The position numbers and the translations under genes were made by a program. Below the pieces are notes generated by a model, which worked only from the letters and a program-made list of their open reading frames with translations, did not search any database and was not told the DNA's origin. A stretch of 64,000 bases of DNA from positions 121,967,869-122,031,868 of the forward strand of contig NC_081554.1 of the NCBI RefSeq assembly GCF_963082655.1. The letters run 5' to 3'. Positions 1 to 12,276 of this stretch are shown here, piece after piece. Each line of letters opens with the position of its first letter. Position 1 is the stretch's first letter. This DNA is from Stomoxys calcitrans. Taxonomy: Eukaryota; Arthropoda; Insecta; Diptera; Muscidae.

Positions 1-2
1 TG

Positions 3-671
3 CAGTACATACTGCATTACCGCGTGAGTATAAGCAGGAATAAAGCGGGAGGCTTAACCCAATGCAGGAATTGCCAACGGTTTGGTCACATCTCCCTGAA
101 TTGTAAGATGGCGTTTTGATGTGTTAAATGCGGTGGTTCACATGGTCCGGACAACTGCGATATCCCGGAAAGGGACCTGAACACGAAAGAAAATATGGTT
201 ACCGAGCCTTCTACTGGACGAATAGTGAGGACGGTTGGAGTCCCAGTTCACTGTGTCAATTGTAAAGCTGACGGACATGTGGCAAGCTCCAAAGACTGTT
301 CGAAACGTAAGGAAATACTCCAAAAGAGAACAGGTAAGAGAGCTGCTCCCATGAAAACGACCAGCGACTTTACTGTCCCTCCTCCTCCCATTGATGGCAG
401 AGGTGGTTCGTACGCCGATATGGCCCGTGGGATGCGTGGAGATGCATCTACATCAACAGCTACGACTCGGAAGAGTCCATCTGGAGGCATTGACGGGGCC
501 CTGGCCCACTTTGATGGCGAGTGCAGACGACTCCTTGGCGGCGATCTGATGACCTGCATTAAGAAGACTGGGACGTATGCTGATACATATTGTCAACTTA
601 GGACCGATGAAGAGAGGACCCGTGCGCTCTACGGGCTATTGTTATCGATGCGCCTTGATGCCCAGTTTTAA
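3..671 (+). pseudogene. J1 ORF1 (Gag-like), carboxy-terminal part, broken
   Basis: C-terminal part of the nucleic-acid-binding ORF1 protein of a Jockey-type non-LTR retrotransposon (family A). Reading from base 3 gives three CCHC zinc knuckles in a row: CRNCQRFGHISLNC starting at base 63, CVKCGGSHGPDNC after base 120, and CVNCKADGHVASSKDC near base 252. This triplet is typical of Jockey-clade ORF1 and is thought to bind the element RNA. An in-frame TGA at 117-119 stands where sister copies have arginine, so the frame is broken. The N-terminal half lies outside the window. The last 14 bases overlap the ATG of ORF2 at 658, the same overlap layout as in J6 and J9. Confidence 0.85.
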
Positions 672-1611
672 GACAGTCCTTATAAATGTCAACTCAATAG
701 TGTCTCGACATAAGAGACACTATCTTCAGATTTTCGTGAGGCAGCAGAAACCGGATGCCTTGACGATAGCTGAGCATGGCCTCACGGAGAGGCATGTATT
801 TGGACTGGAGGGCTACGACTGTCACATTCCATATAGGACGACTGGCATTAGAGGCGGCGGTACGGCCATATTTATAAAGACTGGCATTAAGGCTGAGAGG
901 TGTATCTGCGATCTCGGCGGCTTACAGGGTACACTGGGTAGGGCTTCGATGCCCGAGGGATATGTTCTCTTCGCCTCATTGTATAGTAGGCCACAGGATA
1001 CTCTTGACATACAAGCACTGGATAGATTGGCAGATCTAATAGGCTCCACGGAGGCGATAATTGGTGGTGACCTCAACTCTAGGCATCCAGATTGGGGGGA
1101 TGCTGTCCAGAACGTGAGTGGCCGCCGTCTGCATGAGTGGCTTAGGATGACACCAACCATGTCGTTGCTGAAGACAGAGGGGCCCTCGAGGAGGACTTCT
1201 ATGTCTAGCTCGTACATCGACTTCTTCTTGAAGACTAATGGGATTCAGCCGACGGATATTTCGCGGTCACACAGGGGACTTGAGACGCTGGATTACGACT
1301 CGGACCACAGGGCCGTCGTTCTTGAGATTGGCGAAATGGTTTTTGAAAGGAGTCAGCTCACAGAGATCTTCGATTTTAGAAGCTTAAGAATGCGACGATT
1401 TAATGAAAGGCTTGGTGCGGCCCTGGACAGATGGGAATTGCCAATTGCCAGTAATGCGACTGTCGCAGAAATCGATGGGGCGATCGAGGCAATGGATAGA
1501 GCCTTTTCCGAGGCCATGAATGCAAGCATCGACAAAATTAGGTCACATAAGGGAACCCTGAGGAAATTGCCAGAGGACATATTGAAACTCATCCACAAAA
1601 AGAAAACCCTG
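658..1611 (+). pseudogene. J1 ORF2, endonuclease part (interrupted by BEL)
   Basis: N-terminal apurinic-like endonuclease domain of ORF2, which nicks target DNA for target-primed reverse transcription. Visible motifs in order: NVNS near the start, AEH (catalytic Glu), GGGTAIF, GGDLNSRHPDWGD (Asp/Asn pair), SSSYIDFF and YDSDHRAVVLE (terminal Asp-His). The ATG at 658 overlaps the ORF1 stop. The frame is open to the Lys-rich linker, where the BEL element enters at 1612; the same protein resumes at 9730. The short tail to the stop at 1642-1644 is LTR sequence. Confidence 0.88.
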
Positions 1612-2057
1612 TGTTCATGGAACAGGCTTTTGTTGATTCTCTAAAAATGTAACCTAAAATAAATCTATGAGCGTCAATGGTATTTTATGATTTGGGATAG
1701 CAAACATTGATGCATCGAGCAGATACAGATTGTCAGGGTAATTAAAATTGAGTTGTGATAAGGAAGTAAAAACTGTGTGAATGGAATTTTCCACTCATTT
1801 GAAGACCATGATAATGCTATCTAATGTTTGTTTAGGATCGTGGCTTAGGCTGGTTGGTCTGCGGTTGTAGAATATTTGGTTATGTTTCGTGGCGTATTTC
1901 GATTGGTCAGTTTAGGTTTAAGATTGAAAGAGAAAGAGCTAGTTTAAGTTCTATAGTTGTCTTTTTTTTTAATTAGGATAAGAATTATTGTAGTTTATAA
2001 ATTTTCAATAAATGATCAGTACGAATTTAATACTCAACATCAATAGTTCGGTAACTA
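1612..2057 (+). repeat. BEL 5' LTR (446 bp)
   Basis: Direct repeat of 9280-9724. It begins TGTTCATGGAAC and ends GGTAACTA. The only difference seen from the 3' copy is one T in the run before AATTAGGATAAG. AATAAA-type sequences lie near its end. Confidence 0.95.
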
Positions 2058-2061
2058 TTAT

Positions 2062-2072
2062 TGGTCCTTCGA
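2062..2072 (+). other. BEL primer binding site, tRNA-Tyr type
   Basis: TGGTCCTTCGA starts four bases after the 5' LTR. It is complementary to a tRNA 3' end reading TCGAAGGA plus CCA, which is the acceptor end I recall for animal tRNA-Tyr. The match is 11 bases. The tRNA identity rests on memory and should be checked. Confidence 0.65.
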
Positions 2073-2171
2073 TAATAAAAGAATCAGTAACGGATTAAAG
2101 TCGGGAGAATTCGGGAGAGTTTGAAAAGAAAAAGTTTAGTGTTGTGTACGTGTTGATAAAAAAAAAACACA

Positions 2172-2645
2172 ATGGCTAATATGGAGAAATTCGTGGAAGC
2201 GCAGAAGAATTTAGCCGAAAGTATGGTGAAAATAAAAAATAAGTTGAGTGAAGAACGGCTGACCAGAGCAGGGTTCGATCAATTGGAGAGAAATTATCAT
2301 GATTCAGTCAAGAAATTGAAGAGTAATCATGAAGTGATGATGACAATAGAGCCCAAGAGCGATGATTACTTCGTAAAGGATTTTTACGGATTAATGATGA
2401 ATGGGCTGGTGAAGGAGGTTGAGGAGATGATAAGGAGTCGGGAGGTAACGGTTCAGGAGAAAAGCAACAATGGCAGTGGCGCAGAAGGAAGTAATCTGGG
2501 ACTGCAGTTGGAGAGGAAAGAAGAGTTTGGGAGCAGGGAGGAAGCAGCAGTTGGAAAAGCGGCAATGCTACAGGAGAAGCCGTCAATAAGGAAATATTTT
2601 TTTCCAAAAAATCGAAAGAATAGAGAAGAGATTGGAAAGTGGTGA
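2172..2645 (+). pseudogene. BEL gag, N-terminal segment
   Basis: Starts at ATG 2172 (MANMEKFVEAQKN), the first ATG after the LTR and leader. It is a charged, helix-rich Gag N-terminus without a recognised domain. The frame ends at 2645, while the rest of Gag continues in another frame from about 2600. The change lies in the T and A runs around 2596-2609 and corresponds to +1, not the classical -1 slip. A homopolymer indel (biological or assembly) is the simplest reading. Confidence 0.8.
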
Positions 2646-5331
2646 AGTCGATGAGAGAGATATCGAAGATAGTTTGCGGCAGTTGAATGGATTTTATGAC
2701 AAGTTGCTGGCAACGAATGAAATAGACGAGGAAGTCTTTGAACAATACGAGGAGATGACGGAAAGACTTAGTATTCGACGGAAAGTCGTTGGAGAGCAAA
2801 AAATGGAGAAAGCAGAGGGAAAAGAAATCCACAGCAACATCAGGTTAAGCGAAGTGAGGATACCCGAGTTCAGCGGCAAAATTGAGGACTGGGAGTCATT
2901 CCATGACTTATTTAAAAATTTGGTGCATAATTCGCCTCATTTTTCCGAAGTAGAGAAATTATACAGGCTGAAGGCAGCCATTAAAGGAGACGCAGCTCAA
3001 CTAATTCAGCATTTAAAAATAACCGACTCCAATTATGAAGCTGCCTTTGAATTATTGAAGAAAAGGTACGAGAATAGGAGATTGATGTTCACGAATTTGT
3101 GTGATAAGATTCTGGACCAACCAGTAATGAATAGCGATTCAGCGGCAAGTATAAGACGCATGCTTGACACTACCAAAAACTGTGTAATGGCGTTGAGGGG
3201 CATGAATGTGTCTACAAAGGATGCTGAACCATTTATTGCCAGAATAATTGTGAGAAAGTTTGATAAGGATGGGTTGCGGCTATATGAGCAACAAGTAAGG
3301 AAGCCGAGAGAAATTCAAACTTTGGATGATGTCTTAGAATTTTTGCAACAACAATACCTTGCGTTGGAAGCGGCGGGAGAGCAGGAAGTGAACGTGAAGA
3401 GAATTTATGGAAACAAAAATAATATGTCAACCAAATTTTGCTACTTTTGTGAGAAAAGTGGGCACGGGGTGATAGAATGCAGGAAGATGTTGGCAATGAC
3501 ACCGGCAGAGAGAAAGCCTGCGGTAGCTGCGAAAAAAATTTGTTTCGTTTGTCTTTTACACAGGACAGACAGAAAATGCAATAGTGTTGTGCGCTGCAAC
3601 AAATGTGGAGGTAATCACCATCATTATCTTCACAATGGTGACCAAAGAAGCGTTAATCAGCAAGTTAATTCCACATCATCTATGGTAATTGAGAGAAAAC
3701 AACAACAAGTTTTATTGGCAACGGCATTGGTAAAAGTACGGGCAGCGACGGGAGAATTTGAGTTGCTACGGGCAATGATAGATCAAGGGTCACAGATAAC
3801 ATCAATTTCGGAAGAAGCTTCGCAGATTTTGGGATTGCCAAGGATAAAAGAAAAAACGGAAATACACGGCTTGGGTGGTACTTTGGTTGGTGTGTCGAAG
3901 TACAAAGTGGGCTTAGTTATAAAGCCAAGATTTCTTAGCAAACATGTATTCAATTCACAGGCGATGGTACTACCTACGATAATGAGCCAGCAGCCAGGTA
4001 AATCCTTCGACATAGATGTGAAGCAATGGCGAAACTGTATGTTGGCTGATCCATTCTTCAATAAATCCGATCGCATTGATCTAATAATCGGTGGAGACAT
4101 TTACGCCGACATAATGGAAAAAGGGCAGAAGAGAGTAAGCGGTCCGTTCTCACAACAAACGAAACTTGGTTGGATAGTATCTGGAGCTCTATCCAATGGA
4201 ATAAGCAAAGTGGAAAAAGTGCAGGTGGCTGCGACGAACCTTGAACGTTTTTGGGAAGTAGAGGAAGTGGAAGCAGAAGATCAGTGTACAAATGATGACC
4301 AGTGGTGCATGCAGAATTTTGAAAAATCGACCGTTATTCGAGATGATGGTCGATTGATGGTGTCATTACCTTTTAAGGCTGATATGGAACTAGGCGAATC
4401 CAAACCGCAAGCAATGGCCAGGTTTTTGAATGGTGAAAAGAAGTTGGAGAAATATCCATCACTAAAAGTTGAATATATAACCTTCATGCGAGAGTATCGG
4501 GAACTGGGTCATATGGTGCAAGTACCGATGGAGATGAAAGGAAAATATTACTTACCGCATCAAGCAGTGATCAGAGAAGATAGCCGAACAACGAAAGTGC
4601 GAGTGGTGTTTGATGCATCAGCGAAAACATCGAATCAAAGAAGTTTGAATGACATAATGCACACTGGACCTAAACTTCAACGCGATATATTTGATATAAT
4701 GTTGAAATGGCGTTTATGGAAGTATGTATTGACAGGAGACGTGGAAAAGATGTATCGGCAGATTGTAGTGAGGCCAGAAGATCAAGAATATCAATACATA
4801 CTTTGGAGAGAGAACAGAGCGGAACCAATAAAGCAATATCGTTTAACAACAGTAACATATGGCACATCAGCGGCGCCGTTTCTGGCAGTAAGGTCACTAT
4901 TCATGATAGGTGATTACTGCAAAGAGGAGATGGTGAAAAATATTATAAAAGAAGATTTTTATATGGATGACCTCATGACTGGAGCTGATACTGTAAAGGG
5001 AAGTCAACATATTCTGCAATCAGTGGCACAGCAGCTGCAGAAGTTTAATTTTCATTTGAGAAAATGGATTTCAAATGACCCTAAAATTACGGAAATTGTA
5101 GAAAATCGAGGACGCAATGAAGTTATATCGATTAAAGACGACGAGTCCATAAAAACCTTGGGTGTTGGGTGGGATCCCAATATGGACCACTTTCGATTCA
5201 ACGTCAGCTTTAGTCATCCTTCACAAATGACAAAGAGAAAAGTACTGTCATTGGTAGCTAGAATTTTCGACCCATTGGGATGGTTATCACCAATAACGGT
5301 GGTAGCAAAATTGATCGTTCAGAAGCTGTAA
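2632..5331 (+). pseudogene. BEL gag-pol: Gag core, protease, reverse transcriptase
   Basis: Second segment of the BEL polyprotein, 899 codons. Domains in order: a DUF1759-type Gag core (IPEFSGKIEDWESFHDLF, from about residue 78), zinc-knuckle cysteines (CYFCEKSGHGVIEC near residue 269, then CFVCLLH and CNKCGGNHHHYLH), a DUF1758-type aspartic protease (AMIDQGSQITS near residue 382) and a reverse transcriptase with RVVFDASAKT, the LTGDVEKMYRQI motif-A region and YMDD at 4960-4971. These are hallmarks of BEL/Pao, which make one Gag-Pol precursor. The frame stops at 5329-5331, between RT and RNase H, where a few bases appear to be missing relative to related elements. Confidence 0.9.
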
Positions 5332-7517
5332 ATATAGATTGGGATGAGACGATACCCGAGGAAATTTTGACGCAATGGCTAGAATTCGCAAATCATTTGG
5401 ATTCTCTTCATAAAATAAAAATCCCTAGATGGCTGGGTACATCGACAACTACAAAGTTCGAGCTTCATGGCTTTTCAGACGCGTCCGAGAAAGCATATTC
5501 CGCAGTAATATTCATTAAATGTGAAATGAGGGTGACTTTACTAACTGCCAAAAGTAAGGCCAACCCAATCAAAAATAAAAAGACGCTGCCAAAATTGGAG
5601 CTGTGTGGTGCACATCTGTTGGCGAGATTGTTGAATAGGGCAGAGAAAATCATAGGAAGAGAGACGAACGTGTTTGCATGGACTGATTCAACAATCACAC
5701 TGGGGTGGATCCAAAATAATCGTAGCAAGGACAAATTCATTAAGAATAAGGTGCAGGATATAAATGTGCTTGTACCAACAGCAACATGGAGATATGTTGG
5801 CACAAAGGAAAATCCAGCAGATATTGCATCAAGAGGTATTCAACCACATCGGCTAATGGACTATAAGCTATGGTGGAATGGTCCTGAATGGTTGCGGGAG
5901 CCTTCAAGTCATTGGCCTGAACTACCACAGAGGGCTGCAGTGATAGCATCGACGATGGTAACAACAGAAGTAAATTTTTTGGATGATATAATGACGAGAT
6001 ACTCCAGGTTTTCTAAAATGCGGCGTGTAGTGGCATACGTCATTCGATTTATTGAGAGGACAAGGAATAAAATCAAAATTTCTGGTGGTTTAGCTGTCCA
6101 TGAACTTATAGAAGCTGAAGAACATATACTATCACGTCATCAGCAAGTAATGTTTTCTAAAGAAATTATATCTTTAAAAAGAGGATCTTTAATTGATCGA
6201 GGCAGCCGTATAGTGGGACTACATCCTTTCTTAGACAGAAGAGGCATACTTCGAGTTGGTGGTCGACTGCAAAATGCAAATATGTCCTTCAATCAAAAAC
6301 ATCCAATTGTATTGAATAAATCGAATCTGACAGCCGCAATAGTGCGATCGTTTCATCTGGCAACTTTACATGGAGGAAACAGATTGACTGAAACATCCAT
6401 AAAACGCAAATATTGGATTATTGGCTTGAAAGCAGCGATAAAAAAGTGTATACGATCGTGTCCAAGATGTATACGGTACAAACAAGAGACAGCGAAGCAG
6501 ATAATGGGTAACTTGCCAGATTCGAGGGTTACAGCGATGCAACCTTTCTTATATACAGGAGTGGACTACGCTGGACCTATATGGATGAAGTGCTCCAGAA
6601 ACAGAGGACAAAAGTGTTTTAAAGGATACATTGCTATATTTGTCTGCATGTCAACAAAAGCAATTCATCTGGAAGCTGTGAGCGATTTGTCCACATCAGC
6701 ATTTTTGGCAGCCTTGAAACGGTTCTTTTCCAGAAGAGGAAAGAGTGCTAAAATGTACAGCGACAATGGGACAAATTTTGTTGGAGCGAAAAATAGACTT
6801 GATGCGGACTACAAAGCTGTTATTCAAAGAAATCGAGACGTGATGCCAGTGCTGGCGGAGGAAGGTGTGGAGTGGCATTTTATCCCCCCGGCAGCCCCTC
6901 ATCAAGGAGGGATTTGGGAGTCTGGCGTGAAATCTGTGAAGCATCATCTGAGACGTGTTATTGGCGAGACCAGATTAAGTTACGAGGAAATGGCCACATT
7001 GCTGTGCCAAATCGAAGCGGTTTTAAACTCAAGGCCATTGGTGTATATGGATAATGAAGAAGTGGAATCTCTTGATTTTTTGTCACCGAGTCATTTTCTG
7101 ATTGGGAGGCAGACGACGGATGTACCGGAGTATGTCAACGAAGTGGTAGGATCTCTCAACAAGTGGAAGCTGGTACAGAAGATGAGAAGAGATTTCTGGA
7201 ATCGATGGAAAGAGGAATATCTTTCAACGTTGCAGCAGCGAAGAAGGTGGAACCGGCCAGAGGTGAATTTGGCGAATGGAGATGTAGTCATCATTAAAAA
7301 CGAATTGACACATCCAGCGAAATGGCCTATGGGACGAATCATTGAGACTCATCCGGGCAAGGATGGGAGAGTTCGAGTTGTGTCATTGAAGTTGCAAGAT
7401 TGCATATTAAAACGCCCTGTCCAGAAACTCTGTCCATTAATAAGAGCTTCGGATGAAGAGGTGGAAGAAGTGTCGCCACAAACAACAAAAGCAGGATTGA
7501 GGAATACGCAGTCGGCA
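5280..7517 (+). pseudogene. BEL pol: RNase H and integrase
   Basis: Continuation of BEL Pol in a third frame after the break near 5328. It shows an RNase H/Peptidase_A17-type region (FSDASEKAYSAVIF, then AWTDSTITLGWI), the H2C2 zinc module of integrase (HLATLHGG, then CIRSCPRC), and a DDE integrase core with Asp in VDYAGP (6564-6566), Asp in YSDNGTNF (6762-6764) and Glu in GGIWESGVK (6918-6920). The DUF5641-type C-terminus (WPMGRIIETHPGKDG) follows. All three catalytic residues are present. The frame runs without a stop into the env-like region, so Pol either ends around 7500 or is fused to it. Confidence 0.9.
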
Positions 7518-7544
7518 AACAAGCATGTTTTTAGTGTATTAGTA

Positions 7545-9253
7545 ATGCTGCTACTTGCTGCCACAAGTCAGATTGGAGCAGTGGCTACAACTGGAGGTTC
7601 AATCTCTGAGATAAGCAATTCTACTGCAATTTACCTGGATCACTTGGGAACTGTGGATGTAGTAGCGTCTTCATGGAATCTGCTAATCTATTTCAAGCTT
7701 GATCCGTTCTTTGAGGTAATTAGCAAATCCGAACGATTGCTGGTGGATATGAGAAATACATGTGGAAAATTGATGACCTTTGAAGACCACTGTGGTCATG
7801 TACTGGACGAGATGGAGCAGATAGTGAAGGAGATGATATACACTAATCGATATTTGTTTCATGATGATGTGGCTAGATCCAAGAGAGCACCCTTAGAGTT
7901 TATTGGCTCGCTACAGCACATCCTCTTTGGCACGATGGATGCTGATGACAGGAAAGTTGTAGAAGAAAACATGAGGAAACTATTGGGAAATCAGCATGAC
8001 CTGTGCAACAGACGTCTATTCTGGAATCGTCAGTGAATGTCATTCGCAAAACGACGGAAGAAGTAAACAGCAACTTCAAAAGTATAACAGAACGGGTGAA
8101 CAACATGACGGAAGCGATGAAGGAGGTATATTTGGTGTACCGCGAGTCCATCAAATTTTTCATGGTGACGAAAGAATTGGACATAATCATAAGTGAGAAC
8201 CAGAGGGTCCAAGCGAAGATAATCGAATTGTTGATAGATATAAATCATGGTAAATTAAATCCCTCATTGCTCACGCCAATTCAGCTCCAGAATGAAATAC
8301 ACCAGATGCTGGAGAATATACCTGAAAGCCTTAAACTGCCGGGAAAGAAGCATAATCAGCTAAGCACCATATATAAGCTAATGAAGGCGAACGCGTTTAT
8401 AATAGACAATCAATTGGTGATATCTGCAGAAATACCATTATTCAACGATCATGTCTCCCAAATACACAGGGTAATACCTGTGCCTGTTGTATATAATGGC
8501 ATGAAACAGATAGTCGTTGCAAGAGAGCAGTTCATTTTATATAATTTTAATATGGATGCCTATCATTTGATGTCCGAGTTGGAGTTAAGCAGTTGTCAGA
8601 AAATGTCTGAGGAAGAATACGTTTGTGATGGTGGATGGCCCTGGATAGATGCGAATGATAATTCTTGCGAAATTTCATCAGTGAAACCTCTTGCGCGTCA
8701 TCAGTGCCAATTTGCGCCTACGAGTATTGAAATTTTCTGGGTGCAATTACATCAACGAAACCATTGGTTGTTCAAGATGTTCAACGAGACAACCGCTCAC
8801 GTGCAGTGTAAACCAGACGCTCAGAGGCTGCTGAAGATGCCATTGCAGGGTATCATGAAGGTGGAGCCCGGATGTGTTCTTCGAATGAAGGGTGGAGTGA
8901 TACATGCTCCAATTCAATTCACATCAGAAAATAATATGGAGATGAAGTTGAGCTTGTATACCGATGTGGAGAGTATGACCAGATGGAATATGAGCGCATT
9001 GGGGCCAATGACCATTGACCACGGAAAAGAGATTGAGCTTTTGAAGAACCAGATCAAGGAACTAAAAAAGGAGAAGTTGCTTATAAGAGGACTAAACTTT
9101 CATCATGTCAGCGGTCATTTATCACTATGTATAATATTGACTATTTTGATTATATGTAGTACTATTTACTTATATTTGAAATGTAAATGTAAGCGCAAGC
9201 AAAATATCGTTAAGATAGATTTCACTCCTCATCAGCCAACAGAAATGGTATAA
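7545..9253 (+). pseudogene. BEL env-like glycoprotein gene, frameshifted
   Basis: Envelope-like gene downstream of pol, as in roo-type BEL elements and errantiviruses. I choose ATG 7545 because a hydrophobic signal-like stretch (MLLLAATSQIGAVA) follows. A basic furin-type site RSKR lies at 7875-7886, followed by a hydrophobic, fusion-peptide-like segment. A coiled-coil-like middle, a cysteine-containing ectodomain, one transmembrane segment (about 9118-9177) and a short basic tail come next. This resembles the F-type envelope family. The frame breaks near 8001, where one base seems to be lost; the two halves lie in different frames. An infectious role is not shown by the sequence. Confidence 0.8.
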
Positions 9254-9279
9254 TATTTAGTTTTTAGGCCCCGGGAAAA

Positions 9280-9724
9280 TGTTCATGGAACAGGCTTTTG
9301 TTGATTCTCTAAAAATGTAACCTAAAATAAATCTATGAGCGTCAATGGTATTTTATGATTTGGGATAGCAAACATTGATGCATCGAGCAGATACAGATTG
9401 TCAGGGTAATTAAAATTGAGTTGTGATAAGGAAGTAAAAACTGTGTGAATGGAATTTTCCACTCATTTGAAGACCATGATAATGCTATCTAATGTTTGTT
9501 TAGGATCGTGGCTTAGGCTGGTTGGTCTGCGGTTGTAGAATATTTGGTTATGTTTCGTGGCGTATTTCGATTGGTCAGTTTAGGTTTAAGATTGAAAGAG
9601 AAAGAGCTAGTTTAAGTTCTATAGTTGTCTTTTTTTTAATTAGGATAAGAATTATTGTAGTTTATAAATTTTCAATAAATGATCAGTACGAATTTAATAC
9701 TCAACATCAATAGTTCGGTAACTA
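9280..9724 (+). repeat. BEL 3' LTR (445 bp)
   Basis: Matches 1612-2057 except for one T fewer in a poly-T run. It is followed directly by the target duplication CCCTG at 9725-9729. The preceding tract AGGCCCCGGGAAAA occupies the polypurine-tract position but is interrupted by C residues. Confidence 0.95.
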
Positions 9725-11679
9725 CCCTGAGAAGGCGACGTTTCCAGACTATGGACCAGCAGGAATCATCAACCATTGGGGCTACCATAAGGAACTTAGG
9801 GAACATAATTGCCCAACGTATTGCTCGTTTTGAGGACCAGAATTACATGCAAATGCTTAATAATATTTGGCCGAACAGTGAAATGTTCAGCAAGCTGAAG
9901 AGTGTAAGTGCCGCTAGGAGACGGAGTAAAATCTGTGATCTTATCCAGGAAGACGGGCGATGCACCTCATCTGACAAGGAAAAGGCGAATGCTGTTGCGC
10001 ATGAGTTGGCGAAGATCCAACAAGGCGTCATGAACCCTGGAGCATTGATGATGTTCAGGACATGTACACACCGAAGATTGAGTTCCGTGATGGAAACTTA
10101 GCGGATGCCTCTACGACTGTGGAGGGCTCTTTCAGGATTATAAAACCAGCGGAAATTTGGTCTGTCCTCCGCACCATGAACAACAAGAAGAGGACGGCAT
10201 CCCAAACTATGTGCTCCGCAGGACTGACGCAAGGGTATGGCGATTTTTAGCGATTGTCTTCAACCACTGCCTGAACCTTGGATACTTCACCAGGGCGTGG
10301 AAGATGGCAAAGGTGGTCCCTGTATTGAAACCGGGAAAGGATCCGACATCGATAGCGTGCTATAGGCCGATATTCCTACTCTCGTCAATCTCGAAGCTCT
10401 TCGAAATTTTCATCCTACAGGAGATGAATTGCCACATTGAGGAAGATGGGATGCTGATAACATCGCAGTTTGGGTTCAGGAGATCTACCTCCACTACACA
10501 CGCCCTAACGGCCCTCACAAGTAGGGTTGTGGAGGGATTCAACGACCGGTGTGTGACGATAGCGGCCAGCTTGGACTTTGAGAGGGCCTTCGACTCGGTC
10601 TGGCAGGAGGGCATAGTCCGAAAGATGAGGACATTCGGCTTTCAAGATTCCTTTATAGACATTGTAGACATTGCGTTGTGGTAGCTGATTCGAAGTCTGC
10701 CACACAGAGAATCAGAGCTGGAGTACCGCAGGGATCTGTCCTTGGGCCGGTTCTCTATAATGTTTATCTGGCGGATATACCGGAGCCGACTAATGGGGAA
10801 CTTCTTCTCATCTATGCGGACGACATACTTGTCGCATCGACACATGCCAGGGCCAAGCGGGCCGTTAGGGACCTGGAGGAATACATTGACACTCTACATG
10901 GGTATTTTGAAACATGGAAACTTGGCCTGAATGTCCAAAAGTGCCGGACAATGGTATTCCGAGGAAAGAAACGGAATTTGTACAAGAACGCCAGATCGTT
11001 CGTCCCCAGCATTAAGATTGGAGGCGACACTATCGTAAATTATGGATCCTTGAAGTATTTGGGTGTGATTTTCCAGGAGGATATGATATTCACACGTCAT
11101 GTCGATTATCTTTTGGATAAGGCAAAGGCTGCTTTCCACACCTACGCATTGTTACTGAGGAGGAAGGGAGGACTGAGTAAGAAGGTTAAGCTCACCATTT
11201 ATAGACAAGTTGTTAGACCTACATTGGCCTATTATTTCCTGGTATGGAGCTCCATATCATCGGCACAAATGGAGAAGATAAGAATATTCGAGAGAAAGAT
11301 GTTGCGGTATTCTCTTGATATGAGAACAAAGGTGGAAACCCAGGGGCAGTATAGGAATACCCCAAATAGAAAGGTATATGGCGACGTTAGATTGCCCAAA
11401 GTGGAAGCCTTCGTGGTGAACGTTGCGCTGAAACACCTGCAGGGTTACGTCACGCACCCGAATGCAATTGTCCGGGAGATGAGCCTCTCGCGCCGGGATT
11501 TCGATAGCCTTAGAAATGCCGAAAAGGTCCTTCCTCCTACGTGCCTTGGACATATGGCCGAAAACAATATGCTGTTTGATGAGCATGGTAGACTTATGTT
11601 CTACCATAGGAGATTTGGGAGAATGGACTTTGAAGATCCGGTTTATAAAGTGGACCAGTGGCTACCTGGTAGCATTTGA
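9725..11679 (+). pseudogene. J1 ORF2, reverse transcriptase part, frameshifted
   Basis: Resumption of the family A ORF2 after the BEL insertion. Reverse transcriptase motifs in order: VPVLKPGKDPTSIACYRP, SQFGFRRSTSTTHAL, SLDFERAFDSVWQ (motif A), AGVPQGSVLGPVLYN (motif B) and YADD at 10813-10824 (motif C), then the thumb and the shared C-terminal block ending near FYHRRFGRMDFEDPVY. The frame changes near 10040 and 10190, and a small deletion near 10676 removes sequence between motifs A and B. It ends at the TGA at 11677-11679. No RNase H domain is seen. Confidence 0.88.
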
Positions 11680-12085
11680 TTTGTTTTGTAAATGTGTAAA
11701 TAGTTATATGTTATTTTGTTTTATGTTTTGTTTGTTAATAGTTTTATTTTTTGATGAATTATTCTTGTTTGTTTTCTAGTAGCATTTAACTAGGTTTTAA
11801 ATTAGTTTTAGGATTTTGAATCCCGGTTTTTACCCTTTTATCCGGTGGTGTCCAATTTATTTTAAAGGATTACTACCCTAGGAATAATAAGAATATGAAT
11901 AGGCTGGATTTTGTGCCTTTGTCATTTAACGTTTGATTAATTTATTATTTTAATAATTAATTAATGTTATTAGAATACATCTCTTGAGAATATCTATGAT
12001 AGCTAGAGTAAGTATGTACACTAATTATAAGATGTTATAAATGAAATACGAAAAGATATGGGATATAAAAGAATATATATACGTA
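11680..12085 (+). mobile_element. J1 3' untranslated region
   Basis: AT-rich tail of J1, alignable in blocks with the 3' region of J4 (for example TTTTACCCTTTTAT followed by the conserved GGCTGG segment). No clear simple-repeat tail is left, so the right edge, about 190 bp before the H1 start codon, is approximate. Confidence 0.6.
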
Positions 12086-12276
12086 AAGATAATTAACTCG
12101 GAATTTCTTCAAAATTTCGTAGTTGACTACTATGTACTTCTCATAATGTCGATGTACCCAGCCATCACTAGACTAAAGATTGAAACCATATTTTCAACCA
12201 ATCAGCGTACACAAATAGTGAGTGTATATTTACAAAGTGTTAAAGTGTTTTTAAAAAAATATATATAGGTGAAATC

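Larger units (their letters stand above)
1612..9724 (+). mobile_element. BEL/Pao LTR retrotransposon with env-like gene, inserted in J1
   Basis: Complete 8.1-kb insertion with two LTRs, a primer binding site, gag-pol and an env-like reading frame. It is bounded by a perfect 5-bp target duplication CCCTG (1607-1611 and 9725-9729), the length usual for BEL/Pao. Removing it rejoins the ORF2 of J1. The LTRs differ only in one poly-T run (9 versus 8 T), so the insertion is recent, yet the coding frame already shows three breaks (near 2600, 5328 and 8001). Two of these lie at a homopolymer or a one-base loss, so assembly error is a possible cause. Confidence 0.95.

Noticed and set aside
2596..2612. 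Programmed -1 frameshift site in BEL gag
   Set aside because: The downstream frame needs +1 (or -2), not -1, and BEL/Pao elements usually have a single Gag-Pol frame. An indel in the T or A run explains it better.
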